From assembly GCF_900215575.1 (NCBI RefSeq), contig NZ_OBEJ01000005.1, positions 1 to 64,000 of the forward strand: a DNA stretch of 64,000 bases. The letters run 5' to 3'. The DNA is from Natronoarchaeum philippinense. Its GTDB lineage: Archaea > Halobacteriota > Halobacteria > Halobacteriales > Natronoarchaeaceae. Below the pieces are notes generated by a model. The model had not been told where the DNA came from. It did not search any database and saw only the letters and a program-made list of their open reading frames with translations. Positions 24,372 to 32,925 of this stretch are shown here, in pieces (position 1 is the first letter of the stretch; every line of letters starts with the position of its first letter). The translations under genes were made by a program, and so were the position numbers.

Positions 24372-24977
24372 CTATTCGTCCCCGGCCGTCCGCACGTCGG
24401 TGACGTACGTCTGCTCGTGATCCGGGAACACGTCGCTGATGGCCGCCTCTCCCTCTTTCTCGGCCAGTAGCGCCCGCAGCTCGGCTTCGTAGTCCGAGCG
24501 GGAGATCTCCTCGCTCGGACCGACCGTCACGTCGAACGTCGCGTCGACGAGCCGATCGACGGCGCCGCGGCCAAAGCCAGACAGCGGCGCGATGTAGTCG
24601 ACGCCGCGACGGTCTTCGAGACTCTGGGCCTGCGCCCGGGACACCGAGGGGACCCGGTCGTCACGGCGAGTGCCGTCGGCGACTGCCTCGAAGTCCATGC
24701 CTGCGACGGTTTCGATGGCATGCATGTGGACCGACTGGATGGCGTTGCGGGGATAGCCATCCTCGATTAGCTGTTCGACCGCCTCCTCGGCCACGTCGCC
24801 GTCGAGTTCGACGCGCTCGAACTCGTAGTCCAGTCGCTCGGCGGTTGCCTTGGCGTGTTTCCAGTCGTCGGTGACGCCGAAATGCGCCGTCACCAGCGTC
24901 ACGTCGTAGAATTGGTCGAGGAGCAACGCCGCGAGCGTCGAGTCCTTCCCGCCGCTGTAGAGCAGCCCGAGCCGCAT
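24372..24977 (-). CDS. PP-loop ATP pyrophosphatase (Dph6/asparagine-synthase-like)
   Basis: 201 residues. MRLGLLYSGGKDSTLAALLL carries the N-type PP-loop SGGKDS (8-13), which binds ATP and forms an adenylate with release of pyrophosphate. The rest, with ADGTRRDDRVP and ALVDATFDVTVGPSEE-like segments, resembles the archaeal DUF7411 or Dph6/DUF71-type group that work on tRNA or diphthamide. The exact substrate is unclear. It begins one base after the PDCD5 stop and so is translated with it; S19e lies just upstream, a translation-linked context. Confidence 0.8.
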   Translation of the reverse strand: MRLGLLYSGGKDSTLAALLLDQFYDVTLVTAHFGVTDDWKHAKATAERLDYEFERVELDGDVAEEAVEQLIEDGYPRNAIQSVHMHAIETVAGMDFEAVADGTRRDDRVPSVSRAQAQSLEDRRGVDYIAPLSGFGRGAVDRLVDATFDVTVGPSEEISRSDYEAELRALLAEKEGEAAISDVFPDHEQTYVTDVRTAGDE

Positions 24978-24978
24978 C

Positions 24979-25329
24979 TCAGCGCCGGCTGATGTTGAAG
25001 CTCTGGGAGTCGGGCTTGAGTTCCCGGAGGAGGTCTTTCATCTGGTCTTCGTCGATCTGGCCCTGCACGCGGCCGCTCTGGGCCAGCGCGACCACCTGAC
25101 GCTCGACCTGCTCGCCGAAGTCGGGCTTGGACATCTTGACCGTGTTGAGCCGCTTGCGGGCGCCGTCGGTGAGGTTCTGCCGGAGGAGCGCCTTCTTCTG
25201 GGCGTCGGCCTGCTCTTGGCGGGCTTGCTGGGCCTCTTGAGCGCTTTCGCCGCCCTGTTGTTCTTTGAGCTGTTCCATCTTCTTCTTGCGGATCTCCTCG
25301 ATCTCATCGTCGTCTGGGCTGGGGCTCAT
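24979..25329 (-). CDS. PDCD5-family DNA-binding protein
   Basis: 116 residues from ATG at 25329. [14 protein letters not shown] followed by [61 protein letters not shown] (read in parts) is the archaeal/eukaryotic PDCD5 (TFAR19) fold: a charged N-terminal helix and a three-helix core. Archaeal members bind nucleic acid and contact the ribosomal or chaperonin machinery; the role is still open. As in most archaea it follows the S19e gene (25468-25923) in the same direction, and the PP-loop gene follows after one base, a conserved cluster. Confidence 0.92.
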   Translation of the reverse strand: MSPSPDDDEIEEIRKKKMEQLKEQQGGESAQEAQQARQEQADAQKKALLRQNLTDGARKRLNTVKMSKPDFGEQVERQVVALAQSGRVQGQIDEDQMKDLLRELKPDSQSFNISRR

Positions 25330-25467
25330 ACTACTCGTACGTTGATTCGCTGGCGGGAAAATCATTACGGACGCTACCGTCTCGGCCACGGTCTCACAGC
25401 TGCTCGTGACCCACGCACGGCTCCGGACGAGAAATTAAATGGGAGAAAAACGGCGTCGGAATGCGAG

Positions 25468-25923
25468 TTAGGCGTACTTCTCGAGCTCGGGGCGGTCGAG
25501 GTCCTCCATGACCTCCTCGGCCGTCTCGTCGAGCAGGCTTTGGCCGTCGGCGGTGACGCGGCGGCCCTCGCCTTCTGCGGTCTCGATGAGGTCTTCCTCT
25601 TCGAGCTGCTGGAGGATGGTGCGGATGATCTTCTTGCTGCCGTCGACGCGCTTGTCGGGCGCGACGCGGTAGCGGTTCGAGCCGTTCTTGGAGCCGCCGT
25701 ACTGCGTCGAGAGGCGCTCGACGCCGACGGGGCCGTCGACGGCGACTTTGCGGAGCAGGCTGGCCGCGCGAGTCTCCCAGAAATCGTCCTGCTCGGGGGG
25801 CAGTTCGGCCTCGACGCCGGTGGCGGCGAACTCGGCCCAGTCGGGTTCCTCGATTCGATCGGCGAGGTCCTCCGCGAGCGCGTCGATGAGCGCTTCCGCG
25901 GGAACGTCGTAGAGCGTCGTCAT
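25468..25923 (-). CDS. rps19e: 30S ribosomal protein S19e
   Basis: 151 residues from ATG at 25923. MTTLYDVPAEALIDALAEDL, PPEQDDFWETRAASLLRKV, GPVGVERLSTQYGGSKNGSNRYRV and KKIIRTILQQLEEEDLIE are the winged-helix core and conserved basic segment of S19e, found in archaea and eukaryotes only. It is needed for small-subunit maturation. Overall acidic character with a basic patch around KNGSNRYRVAPDKR is normal for a halophile. It leads the S19e-PDCD5-PP-loop cluster, with a 138-nt gap before PDCD5 that may hold a separate promoter. Confidence 0.95.
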   Translation of the reverse strand: MTTLYDVPAEALIDALAEDLADRIEEPDWAEFAATGVEAELPPEQDDFWETRAASLLRKVAVDGPVGVERLSTQYGGSKNGSNRYRVAPDKRVDGSKKIIRTILQQLEEEDLIETAEGEGRRVTADGQSLLDETAEEVMEDLDRPELEKYA

Positions 25924-26000
25924 GGACACGTGTTCCCCGCGCCGGCATTTAAGACCATCGTATCCGGCTCGCTCGGACCCCTCGCGGGACCGCTCTGTCG

Positions 26001-26978
26001 CTACGATGTCGTCGCCGGGCGTTCGAGATCGTAGGTGACGCCGGTCAGCTCCTCGGATGCACCCCACAGCTCGGCAGCCAACTCGCGGTCGTAGGACAGA
26101 TCGCTGGAGCGCTGGCGCTCGGGGTGGCCGCGCATGTTCATGAAGCCTCCGGGGCCGATGTACTCGCCGCCCTGCACGTCGGCCGCCGTCGCGGCGTACA
26201 GCATCGGCAGGGCGCCGTCGTCGGCGCTCTGAGCGAGCAGGCGGTTGGCCGCCCGCTGGAACCAGAGCTTGACTGTCGAACCGGTCATCTCGGCACCGCG
26301 GGTCTGTAAGTTCGTGGCGGCGTAGCCGGGGTGACACGCTGTGCTCGCTACGTTCGCGCCGGTGGCGTCTAACCGCCGGTCGAGTTCGTAGGCAAAGAGC
26401 ACGTTCGCCAACTTGCTCCGGCCGTAGGCTGCCCAGCGGTCGTAGTCGTCCGGCTGGCCGTCGCGCTGTGCGCGCCGCCGCACGCGTTCGACATCGATGT
26501 CGCCGCGCTCGTGGAGACCGCTGCTCTGGGTGACAACGCGCGCCTGCCCGTCGGCTTCCCGCAGCGAGTGCAGCAGGTAGCCCGTCAGCGCGAAGTGTCC
26601 GAGATGGTTGACGCCGAACTGGCGCTCGATTCCGTCGGTCGTCTCCCGGTAGGGAATTGCCATCACGCCGGCGTTGTTACACAGCACGTCGAGCGCGTCG
26701 TGACGGTCCCGAAATTTCTCGGCGAACGCCCGGATCGAGGAACGGTCGCCCAGATCGCACTCGCGCACCGACAGCGAGGCCTCGGGCACCTCGGATTCGA
26801 TCGCCGCTCTGGCCTCCTCCCCGCGGTCCGTGCTCCGGCAGGCCATCACGACGTGGGCGCCCTTTCGGGCGAACTCGCGGGTCGCCGCCGCGCCGATTCC
26901 GCTGTTTGCGCCGGTGACGACGACGGTCCGATCCGAAAGATCGGGCATCTGCGCGGCCGTCCACTTGTCGTTCGGCAT
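26001..26978 (-). CDS. Short-chain dehydrogenase/reductase
   Basis: 325 residues. Classical/extended SDR: cofactor motif TGANSGIG (22-29), NNAG in VLCNNAGVMA, and the catalytic group Ser in VVTQSSGLHE with YGRSK (Tyr and Lys). Arg after the first strand (ACRSTDRG) suggests NADPH. The layout, with a long C-terminal part containing GGEYIGPGGFMNMRGHPERQ, resembles retinol dehydrogenase/WW-domain oxidoreductase-like members. The substrate is not known. ATG at 26978 was used; an in-frame ATG at 26948 (MPDLSDRT) is a possible shorter start. It is divergent from thiL. Confidence 0.88.
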   Translation of the reverse strand: MPNDKWTAAQMPDLSDRTVVVTGANSGIGAAATREFARKGAHVVMACRSTDRGEEARAAIESEVPEASLSVRECDLGDRSSIRAFAEKFRDRHDALDVLCNNAGVMAIPYRETTDGIERQFGVNHLGHFALTGYLLHSLREADGQARVVTQSSGLHERGDIDVERVRRRAQRDGQPDDYDRWAAYGRSKLANVLFAYELDRRLDATGANVASTACHPGYAATNLQTRGAEMTGSTVKLWFQRAANRLLAQSADDGALPMLYAATAADVQGGEYIGPGGFMNMRGHPERQRSSDLSYDRELAAELWGASEELTGVTYDLERPATTS

Positions 26979-27083
26979 CGTCGGTCAGTACGGAGTCCAC
27001 CGGCTAAACACTGCAGGTTCGTTCACTCCCATCTCGTCTGCCGACCGGGCGGTTTTTGCCACCGTGTGCCGAACGTCGCCGCC

Positions 27084-27962
27084 ATGGACGAGCGCGAGGC
27101 GCTGACGATGCTCGCGGCGGACCTTGACGACGCCGGCGACGACGCGGCGATTGTCGACGGGCTGGTCGTCACGACGGATATGCTCCACGAGCGGACGGAC
27201 TTTCCCGACGGAACGACCCGCTACACTGCGGGCTGGCGAGCCGTCGGCGCATCGCTGTCGGACGTGGCCGCGATGGGTGCCCGAGCGACCGCCGCCGTCG
27301 CGGTGTACGCTGCCCCCGAGTTCGACCGCGAGGAACTGCGAGCGTTCGTCGCGGGCGCGAGCGATGTTTGTGACGCCGTCGACGCCGCCTACGTCGGCGG
27401 CGATCTGGACGGCCACGACGAGTTCACCGTCGCCACGACCGCGCTCGGCGAGACCGACGATCCGATCCCGCGATCGGGCGCCGAGTCCGGCGACGCGGTC
27501 TGTGTCACCGGGACGCTCGGCCGGAGCGCCGCCGCGCTCGAACTGTTCGATGCCGGCGAGCACGAACGCGCGAACGATCTCTTTCGGTTCGAGCCCCGCG
27601 TCGCCGCCGGCCGCGCGCTGGCCGCCGACGCCACCGCGATGATGGATTCCAGCGACGGCCTCGCCCGATCGCTCCACCAACTCGCCGAGGCCAGCGCGTG
27701 CGGCTTCGAGATCGAGGGTGACGCCGTCCCGATCGACGACGCCGTCGACGAGGTAAGCGATGACGACGCCGAGCGCCGCGAGATGGGCCTGTCCTTCGGC
27801 GAGGACTTCGAACTCGTCGTCACGGTTCCCGACGACCGACTCGACGCCGCCGTCGAGCGCTGCCCGACGCCGCTGACCCGGGTGGGGACTGTTGTGGACT
27901 CGGGCGTCGAGATCGACGGCGAACCGTTACCGGACCGTGGCTTCACGCACGGCGACGACTGA
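27084..27962 (+). CDS. thiL: Thiamine-monophosphate kinase
   Basis: 292 residues from ATG at 27084. PurM/ThiL fold: VDGLVVTTDMLHERTDFP (metal/ATP Asp), AVGASLSDVAAMGARATAAVAVYA with the conserved Ser-Asp, GGDLDGHDEFTVATTALG, DSSDGLARSL near the domain link, and the C-terminal SFGEDFELVVTV. It phosphorylates thiamine monophosphate to the active cofactor thiamine diphosphate. Other thiamine genes are not in the window. The long upstream frame from 26511 is antisense to the SDR gene. An ATP-dependent kinase of the PurM type is the only family matching all motifs. Confidence 0.92.
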   Translation: MDEREALTMLAADLDDAGDDAAIVDGLVVTTDMLHERTDFPDGTTRYTAGWRAVGASLSDVAAMGARATAAVAVYAAPEFDREELRAFVAGASDVCDAVDAAYVGGDLDGHDEFTVATTALGETDDPIPRSGAESGDAVCVTGTLGRSAAALELFDAGEHERANDLFRFEPRVAAGRALAADATAMMDSSDGLARSLHQLAEASACGFEIEGDAVPIDDAVDEVSDDDAERREMGLSFGEDFELVVTVPDDRLDAAVERCPTPLTRVGTVVDSGVEIDGEPLPDRGFTHGDD

Positions 27963-27976
27963 CGCAGCTGTCGGCG

Positions 27977-28399
27977 TCAGCCCGGGACCGTACGCTGTTC
28001 GCGGTAGCTGGCGTACGCGTAGGCCGCGGGGATCACCACGAGAACTGCAGGGGTTGCGAACGCGACCTGCGCGAACGGGTCGGGCGGCGTCACGAGGGCG
28101 CCGATGATGAACACGACGACGATACCGACCACCGTGGCGTTCAGCGTCCGGTCGAACCGCGACGGCGGTTCGCTTCGCGGACCGATCCGTTCTCGCAAGA
28201 GTAGGTAGATCACGGGAATGATCTGAAAGCCGACGACGCTGGCGATCGCCCAACCGAACGGGTACGTGCTTCCCCTGAGTGCGGCGTCCCGATACACCCA
28301 GTACCCGACTGCGAGAATCAGCCCAAGGATCAGCACGATCCAGACGCCGATCAACAACTGCAGTTTTGTTGGCGTGCCGGCGAGAGTGTCGACTGCCAT
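27977..28399 (-). CDS. Membrane protein, unknown family (140 aa)
   Basis: 140 residues from ATG at 28399 (MAVDTLAGTPTKLQ). Four hydrophobic segments are seen (about 15-37, 45-66 with GWAIASVVGFQIIPVIYLLL, 86-105 and 110-128). The loop DAALRGSTYPFGWA and the basic loop RERIGPRSEPPSRFDR suggest cytoplasmic N- and C-termini. The YWVYRDAALRGS text is shared by small haloarchaeal membrane proteins related to phospholipase D-nuclease N-terminal (PLDc_N) domains, but the match is partial. Convergent with thiL, 14 nt apart. Confidence 0.6.
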   Translation of the reverse strand: MAVDTLAGTPTKLQLLIGVWIVLILGLILAVGYWVYRDAALRGSTYPFGWAIASVVGFQIIPVIYLLLRERIGPRSEPPSRFDRTLNATVVGIVVVFIIGALVTPPDPFAQVAFATPAVLVVIPAAYAYASYREQRTVPG

Positions 28400-28469
28400 A
28401 TCAGTCGGTTCTCCGACAGTATTTAAATATCTTCTCACGAAAGAAACGCCGACTGTGTCGTCCGATTTC

Positions 28470-29579
28470 TTATCCGATCATCTCGATCGGCACCGGCGTG
28501 AAACACAGCCCCGCGAGCACGAACGTGACGACGCCGACGGCGAACCGCTTGCGGCCGAGCGACGAGTCGTCGATCGGACGGACGGCGCCGACCAGCGACA
28601 TGAACAGCGCGATCGCGCCCCAGAGGAACCAGATCCCGACGCTGTTGAGCGACACGTCGCCGACGAAGTGCAGGTAGCCGCCGAGCGCGATCAGCGCGCC
28701 GGGGACCGCCGCGGCGAGCGTCTCTTGGTACTCGCCGAACATCGCCCGAGAGACGTGCCCGCCGTCGAGCTGGCCGACCGGGATCATGTTCAGGAACGTG
28801 ATGAACATGCCGAGCCAGCCGCCGACGACGACTGGATGGTAGTTCGTCTGGTCGGCCTGTCCGGTCAGCGCTGCCAGCGCATCCAGCAGCGGCGGATGGT
28901 TGAGCCGGAGTAACACAGCCTCGCCGCTTCTGGCGGCCGGTTCGACCGTCGCTACCGGCTCCAACTGGAGGCCGATGATCGTCACGACGAACGTGGCCGC
29001 CAGCCCGGCCAGCGGCCCCGCGACACCGATGTCGAACAGCGCTTTGCGGTCGGGCATCTGGCCTTTCATCTTGATGACCGCGCCCATCGTTCCAAACAGC
29101 GTCGGCACCGGGATGAAATACGGCAGCGACGCGCGGACGCCGTGGTACCGGCTCATCACGTAGTGGCCCATCTCGTGGACGCCGAACACGCCCATCACCG
29201 CGGCGGCGAATGGCCATGCCCGGAGAACCGCCAGCGGGCCACTCGTCACGTCGATCTGGTACCACGCTGCCCCGACCAGCAGCGTCGAGACGACCGTCGC
29301 CAGAAACAGGACGATGTTCGTCCACGGCACGTCGGATACCTCGCCGTCATCGGCCGGTTCGGCGACCAGTACCGTCTCGCCGTACTTGCGTTCGTAGCTG
29401 AGTTCGTACCCTTCCTTCTGGAACGCCGGCCAGAGTTCTTCGAGGACGCGCTGGCGCGGTAGCAGCGGCGTCCCGAAGTACTCGATGCGGTCGCCGTCCT
29501 CCCGGACTTCGTAGACGTAGAACGTGTCCGCGAACGCCGATGTTGGCGGCCCCTGATCGGTCCACTCCGGTCCGGACAT
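28470..29579 (-). CDS. Site-2 protease family (M50) membrane metalloprotease
   Basis: 369 residues from ATG at 29579. The soluble N-terminal 85 residues (YVYEVREDGDRIEYFGTPLL, LVAEPADDG) precede six spans. The zinc site is HEMGH (His135, Glu136, His139) and the third ligand lies in MIPVGQLDGGH (Asp271). FDIGVAGPLAGLAATF is the usual substrate-access segment. Such S2P enzymes cut membrane-bound substrates; the fully soluble N-terminal domain resembles the plant and cyanobacterial EGY group. Its target in haloarchaea is unknown. No linked anti-factor gene is seen. Confidence 0.92.
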   Translation of the reverse strand: MSGPEWTDQGPPTSAFADTFYVYEVREDGDRIEYFGTPLLPRQRVLEELWPAFQKEGYELSYERKYGETVLVAEPADDGEVSDVPWTNIVLFLATVVSTLLVGAAWYQIDVTSGPLAVLRAWPFAAAVMGVFGVHEMGHYVMSRYHGVRASLPYFIPVPTLFGTMGAVIKMKGQMPDRKALFDIGVAGPLAGLAATFVVTIIGLQLEPVATVEPAARSGEAVLLRLNHPPLLDALAALTGQADQTNYHPVVVGGWLGMFITFLNMIPVGQLDGGHVSRAMFGEYQETLAAAVPGALIALGGYLHFVGDVSLNSVGIWFLWGAIALFMSLVGAVRPIDDSSLGRKRFAVGVVTFVLAGLCFTPVPIEMIG

Positions 29580-29783
29580 CTACGACACGCTAGTTCGGCC
29601 ACGGTTAAAGAGTCCACGCACGCGGCCGTTTTGGTCGGTGGCCGGCGTGCGCGTCCGTTCCACTGAGCTCCTCGGTTCTGCGGTCGGAAAATCAGGCGAT
29701 GCGACACCCTGTGTCGGGGACCTGCTCGTCGGGGCGAGCGTCACAGCGGCGTCGTCGCGTCTTCGTCGTCCCGTTTTCGGCGT

Positions 29784-30044
29784 TTACGCGGGCTCGACGC
29801 GCCACGTCGTCGCGCTCGTGTAGGACCACTTCTCGATCTCGAGGTTCGTACACGACTTGCTCAACTTGACCATGAGGGCGCCGATCTCCTTGGCGGAGAG
29901 GCCGACCTCGTCGGCGATGAACTTGCTCTTGAAGTAGAGCTCGCCGTCGGTCGCCTTCTCGGCGAGATACTGCTGGAGGCGCTGTTCTTTGCTCGCGGTC
30001 GTGGGCTGCTCGCCGTCCGTGGAGGACTGTGATGTGGCGCTCAT
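29784..30044 (-). CDS. DUF7123-like winged-helix protein
   Basis: 86 residues from ATG at 30044; an in-frame ATG at 30065 is possible. LQQYLAEKATDGELYFKSKFIADEVGLSAKEIGALMVKLSKSCTNLEIEKWSYTSATTWRV (read in parts) is a compact HTH domain: the helix SAKEIGALMVKL is the recognition helix and WSYTSATTWRV the wing. It matches haloarchaeal DUF7123, abundant proteins thought to act as DNA-binding regulators. A TTTATAAC box about 40-45 nt upstream (minus strand, near 30081-30089) is its likely promoter. The coding sequence is short but strongly conserved in type. Confidence 0.85.
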   Translation of the reverse strand: MSATSQSSTDGEQPTTASKEQRLQQYLAEKATDGELYFKSKFIADEVGLSAKEIGALMVKLSKSCTNLEIEKWSYTSATTWRVEPA

Positions 30045-30450
30045 GGAAACCACCTGATCGGTCATCCGTCCGGGGATATGTTATAAAGCGAGGATGCTTC
30101 GGTCGGTTTCGACTGCATTTATGATTTCCACGGCGAGCGTCAGACATTTTACGCGGTCGGCTGATCTTTCACGACTCGATTAGAACCACGTAGATGTTTT
30201 AAAACCGCACGAGAATCGCTAGATCCGATTACCGATCGCCATTACAGCATGCAATGATGACGCTCGCGCTGTGTGGCTAATGCGGATATATTCTCCGCAA
30301 AAATGGCGGGGACTGCCCCGAAATCGTGTTGCGCGCGCCGACGGTCCGACGCGACGCATCGCTGTGAATCCTCGGTCGCCAGCAGTTTCCAACGCCGGGA
30401 ACGGCGAGTTGACAACCCTTAAGACCGCAACCGGGTTACGACGGGGTAGC
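30045..30450. other. A/T-richer intergenic region with promoters and a hairpin
   Basis: 406 bases without a protein gene, clearly lower in G+C than the surroundings. Contents are the TATA of the DUF7123-like gene (near 30081-30089, minus), a TTTTAAAACC box at about 30190-30200 facing either way, a 6-bp hairpin TGCGGA/TCCGCA with TATATTC loop (30281-30299), and CCCTTAAGACC at about 30417-30427, the likely pyrH promoter 25-30 nt before its ATG. The central TATA-like box has no assigned gene and might drive a non-coding RNA. Confidence 0.45.
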
Positions 30451-31176
30451 ATGAAGGTCGTCGTTTCTATCGGCGGAAGCGTGCTCGCACCGGATCTGGG
30501 GGCCGAACGGATCCGCGAGCACGCGGCCGTCATCGAGCAACTCGTCGAGGACGGCTGCACCGTCGGCGTCGTCGTCGGCGGCGGTAGCGTCGCCCGCGAG
30601 TATATCGGCACAGCACGGGAACTGGGCGCTAACGAGATGAACCTCGACGAGATCGGTATCGACGTGACCCGGCTCAACGCCCGGTTGCTGATCTCGGCGC
30701 TCGGCGAGACCGCGAACCCCTCGCCCGCGGAAGACTACGAGGAGGCCGGCGCCGCACTCAAGCGCGGCGACGTTTGCGTCATGGGTGGTGTCGCGCCGGC
30801 CCAGACGACCGACGCCGTCGGCGCCGCGCTCGCGGAGTACGTCAACGCCGACCTGCTGGTGTACGCCACGAGCGTCCCCGGCGTCTTCAGCGACGACCCC
30901 AACGAGACAGACGACGCGACGAAGTACCCCGAACTCTCGGCGACCGAACTCGTCGACGTGATCGCCGGTATCGAGATGAACGCGGGCAGTTCGGCGCCCG
31001 TCGACCTGCTGGCCGCGAAAGTGATTCAGCGCTCGGGAATGCGCACGGTCGTGCTCGACGGCACCGAACCCGAGCGCACCCTCGACGCCGTGAAGTACGG
31101 CGATCACGACGGCACCGACGTCATCCCGGCCGGCGCCGACGACGAACCGACCTACTGGGCCGACGCCGATCTATGA
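30451..31176 (+). CDS. pyrH: UMP kinase, archaeal type
   Basis: 241 residues. Amino-acid kinase fold: MKVVVSIGGSVLAP (nucleotide-binding Lys2 and Gly-rich loop), VVVGGGSVAREYI, EIGIDVTRLNARLLISAL, APAQTTDAVGAALAEYVNADLLVYATSVPGVFSDDP and the C-terminal MNAGSSAPVDLLAAKVI. It makes UDP from UMP and ATP for pyrimidine nucleotide supply. Archaeal UMP kinases of this short form are not allosterically activated by GTP as bacterial ones are. A CTTAAGAC element 25-30 nt upstream suggests a leaderless transcript. The lysS gene overlaps its stop (ATGA). Confidence 0.95.
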   Translation: MKVVVSIGGSVLAPDLGAERIREHAAVIEQLVEDGCTVGVVVGGGSVAREYIGTARELGANEMNLDEIGIDVTRLNARLLISALGETANPSPAEDYEEAGAALKRGDVCVMGGVAPAQTTDAVGAALAEYVNADLLVYATSVPGVFSDDPNETDDATKYPELSATELVDVIAGIEMNAGSSAPVDLLAAKVIQRSGMRTVVLDGTEPERTLDAVKYGDHDGTDVIPAGADDEPTYWADADL

Positions 31177-32867
31177 GCGCCGACGGCGAGGGAGACGGAC
31201 CCGACCACGGCGTCCCGCCGGAGTACGACCCCTACCTCCTCCGCGAGCGCGAGGACGGCGAGGAACGACACGCCTTCTGGGCCGATCGAGTAGCTGACGA
31301 GATAGAATCTCGGAGTCCCGACGACCCCATCGTGATCAAGGGCGGCATCTCTCCCTCCGGCATCCCGCATCTGGGCAACGCCAACGAGATCGTGCTTGGG
31401 TACTTCGTCGCCGAAGTGCTCCGCGAGCGCGGTCACGAGGTCCGGCAGGTGTTCACCACCGACGACCGCGACCCGCTCCGCAAGCTCCCGCGCAAGCTCG
31501 CGGATCTGGACGGCGAGATCGTCGATCTGGGCGACGTGAACGCCGGCGCGCTCGGCAAGAACCTCGGCCGGCCCTACACCGACATCCCCGACCCCTTCGG
31601 GTGTTGTGACTCGTATGGCGCGCACTTCTCGACGCTGATCGGCGGCATCGCCGAGGACCTCGATATCCCGATCGACGTAGTCTCGAACACCGACCTCTAC
31701 GAACGGGGCGAGCTCGACGACACCGTCGCCGACCTGCTCGGGGACGCCGAGCGTGCCCGCGAGGTACTTTCCGAGTACCAGGACAAGGTCGACGAGGACT
31801 ACTACCCCTTCAACCCGATCTGCGCCGAGTGTGGCAAGATCACCGAGACCGTGACCGGCGTCGACGCCGACGCCGGCACCGTCTCGTACCGGTGTACGGA
31901 CATGGAAGCCGGCGACCGAACCATCGAGGGCTGTGGCCACGAGGGCGAGGCCGGCTTCGGCGAGGGGAAACTCCCGTGGCGCTTCGAGTGGGTCGCCCAG
32001 TGGGACCAGTTGGGCGTCGACTTCGAGCCGTTCGGCAAGGACCACGCCGAGGGCTCGTGGCCCAGCGGCGTCGACATCGCGTTGAACGTCTTCGACACCG
32101 AGCCGCCGGTGCCGATGGTCTACGAGTGGTTCACGCTCGACGGCCAGCCGTTCTCCTCGTCTGAGGGCCACGTCGTGCTGGTGTCGGACGTGCTCGAACT
32201 GATCGAGCCCGAAGTGCTCCGGTACTTCTTCGCCACGGACCCCTCGAAGGCACAGGACTTCTCGATCGAACGGCTCGACCAGCTCGTCAACGAGTTCGAC
32301 CGCCTCGAACGGATCTACTTCGGTGAGATCGACGCCGACGACGCCGAAGCGGCGTTCGCCGAGCGCGTCTATCCGTTCTTAGTCGAGGAGGTCGACGAGG
32401 AACGCGTCCGCATCCCCTACTCCTTTGCCGCCGTGCTGGGGATGACCGACGACCCCGATCTGCGCGAGGAGATCGCCCGCCGCGAGGGGCATATCGACGA
32501 GGACACGCCCGAGTGGGCGGTCGACGCGGCGCTCGAACGGGTCGAGCGCGCACGCGAGTGGGCGCGCCGCACGGACAACGCCTACAACTACGATCTCAAG
32601 CGCGACGAGATTCCGACTGTCGACTTCGACGAGAACGTCGAGGCGGCGCTGGACGAACTCGCCGACTTCGTCGAGCGCCACGACGACCCCGAGGAGATTC
32701 AGGGCGAGATCTTCGAGACCGCGCGGCGTCACGACGTGGATGTCGGCGACTTCTTCGCCGCGGGCTACCGGCTCTTCTTCGATCAGGAGGACGGCCCGAA
32801 GCTCGGTCCGTTCCTGGCGAAACTCGACGAGGCGTTCGTGCTGGCGCGGCTTCGGCGCGAACGCTGA
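31173..32867 (+). CDS. lysS: Lysyl-tRNA synthetase, class I
   Basis: 564 residues from ATG at 31173 (4-nt overlap with pyrH). Class I LysRS, mostly archaeal, charges tRNA-Lys. The HIGH-type motif is GGISPSGIPHLGN (57-69), followed by FTTDDRDPLRK, the zinc-like CAECGKI and CGHEGEA region, PWRFEWVAQWDQLGVDFEPFGKDHAEGSW and DFSIERLDQLVNEFDRLERIYFG. The KMSKS position reads GQPFSSSEGHVV (324-335), with neither lysine. The C-terminal helical domain is intact and length is normal. Confidence 0.94.
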   Translation: MSADGEGDGPDHGVPPEYDPYLLREREDGEERHAFWADRVADEIESRSPDDPIVIKGGISPSGIPHLGNANEIVLGYFVAEVLRERGHEVRQVFTTDDRDPLRKLPRKLADLDGEIVDLGDVNAGALGKNLGRPYTDIPDPFGCCDSYGAHFSTLIGGIAEDLDIPIDVVSNTDLYERGELDDTVADLLGDAERAREVLSEYQDKVDEDYYPFNPICAECGKITETVTGVDADAGTVSYRCTDMEAGDRTIEGCGHEGEAGFGEGKLPWRFEWVAQWDQLGVDFEPFGKDHAEGSWPSGVDIALNVFDTEPPVPMVYEWFTLDGQPFSSSEGHVVLVSDVLELIEPEVLRYFFATDPSKAQDFSIERLDQLVNEFDRLERIYFGEIDADDAEAAFAERVYPFLVEEVDEERVRIPYSFAAVLGMTDDPDLREEIARREGHIDEDTPEWAVDAALERVERAREWARRTDNAYNYDLKRDEIPTVDFDENVEAALDELADFVERHDDPEEIQGEIFETARRHDVDVGDFFAAGYRLFFDQEDGPKLGPFLAKLDEAFVLARLRRER

Positions 32868-32925
32868 CCGGGATTCCGATTTCCCGAACCCCCTGATTAC
32901 AGTATTCGGTGACGAACGTACAGCC

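Noticed and set aside
29638-29823. 61-codon plus-strand frame between M50 and DUF7123-like genes
   Set aside because: It runs into the antisense of the DUF7123-like gene, lacks a promoter-like element at a suitable distance and shows no recognisable motif.
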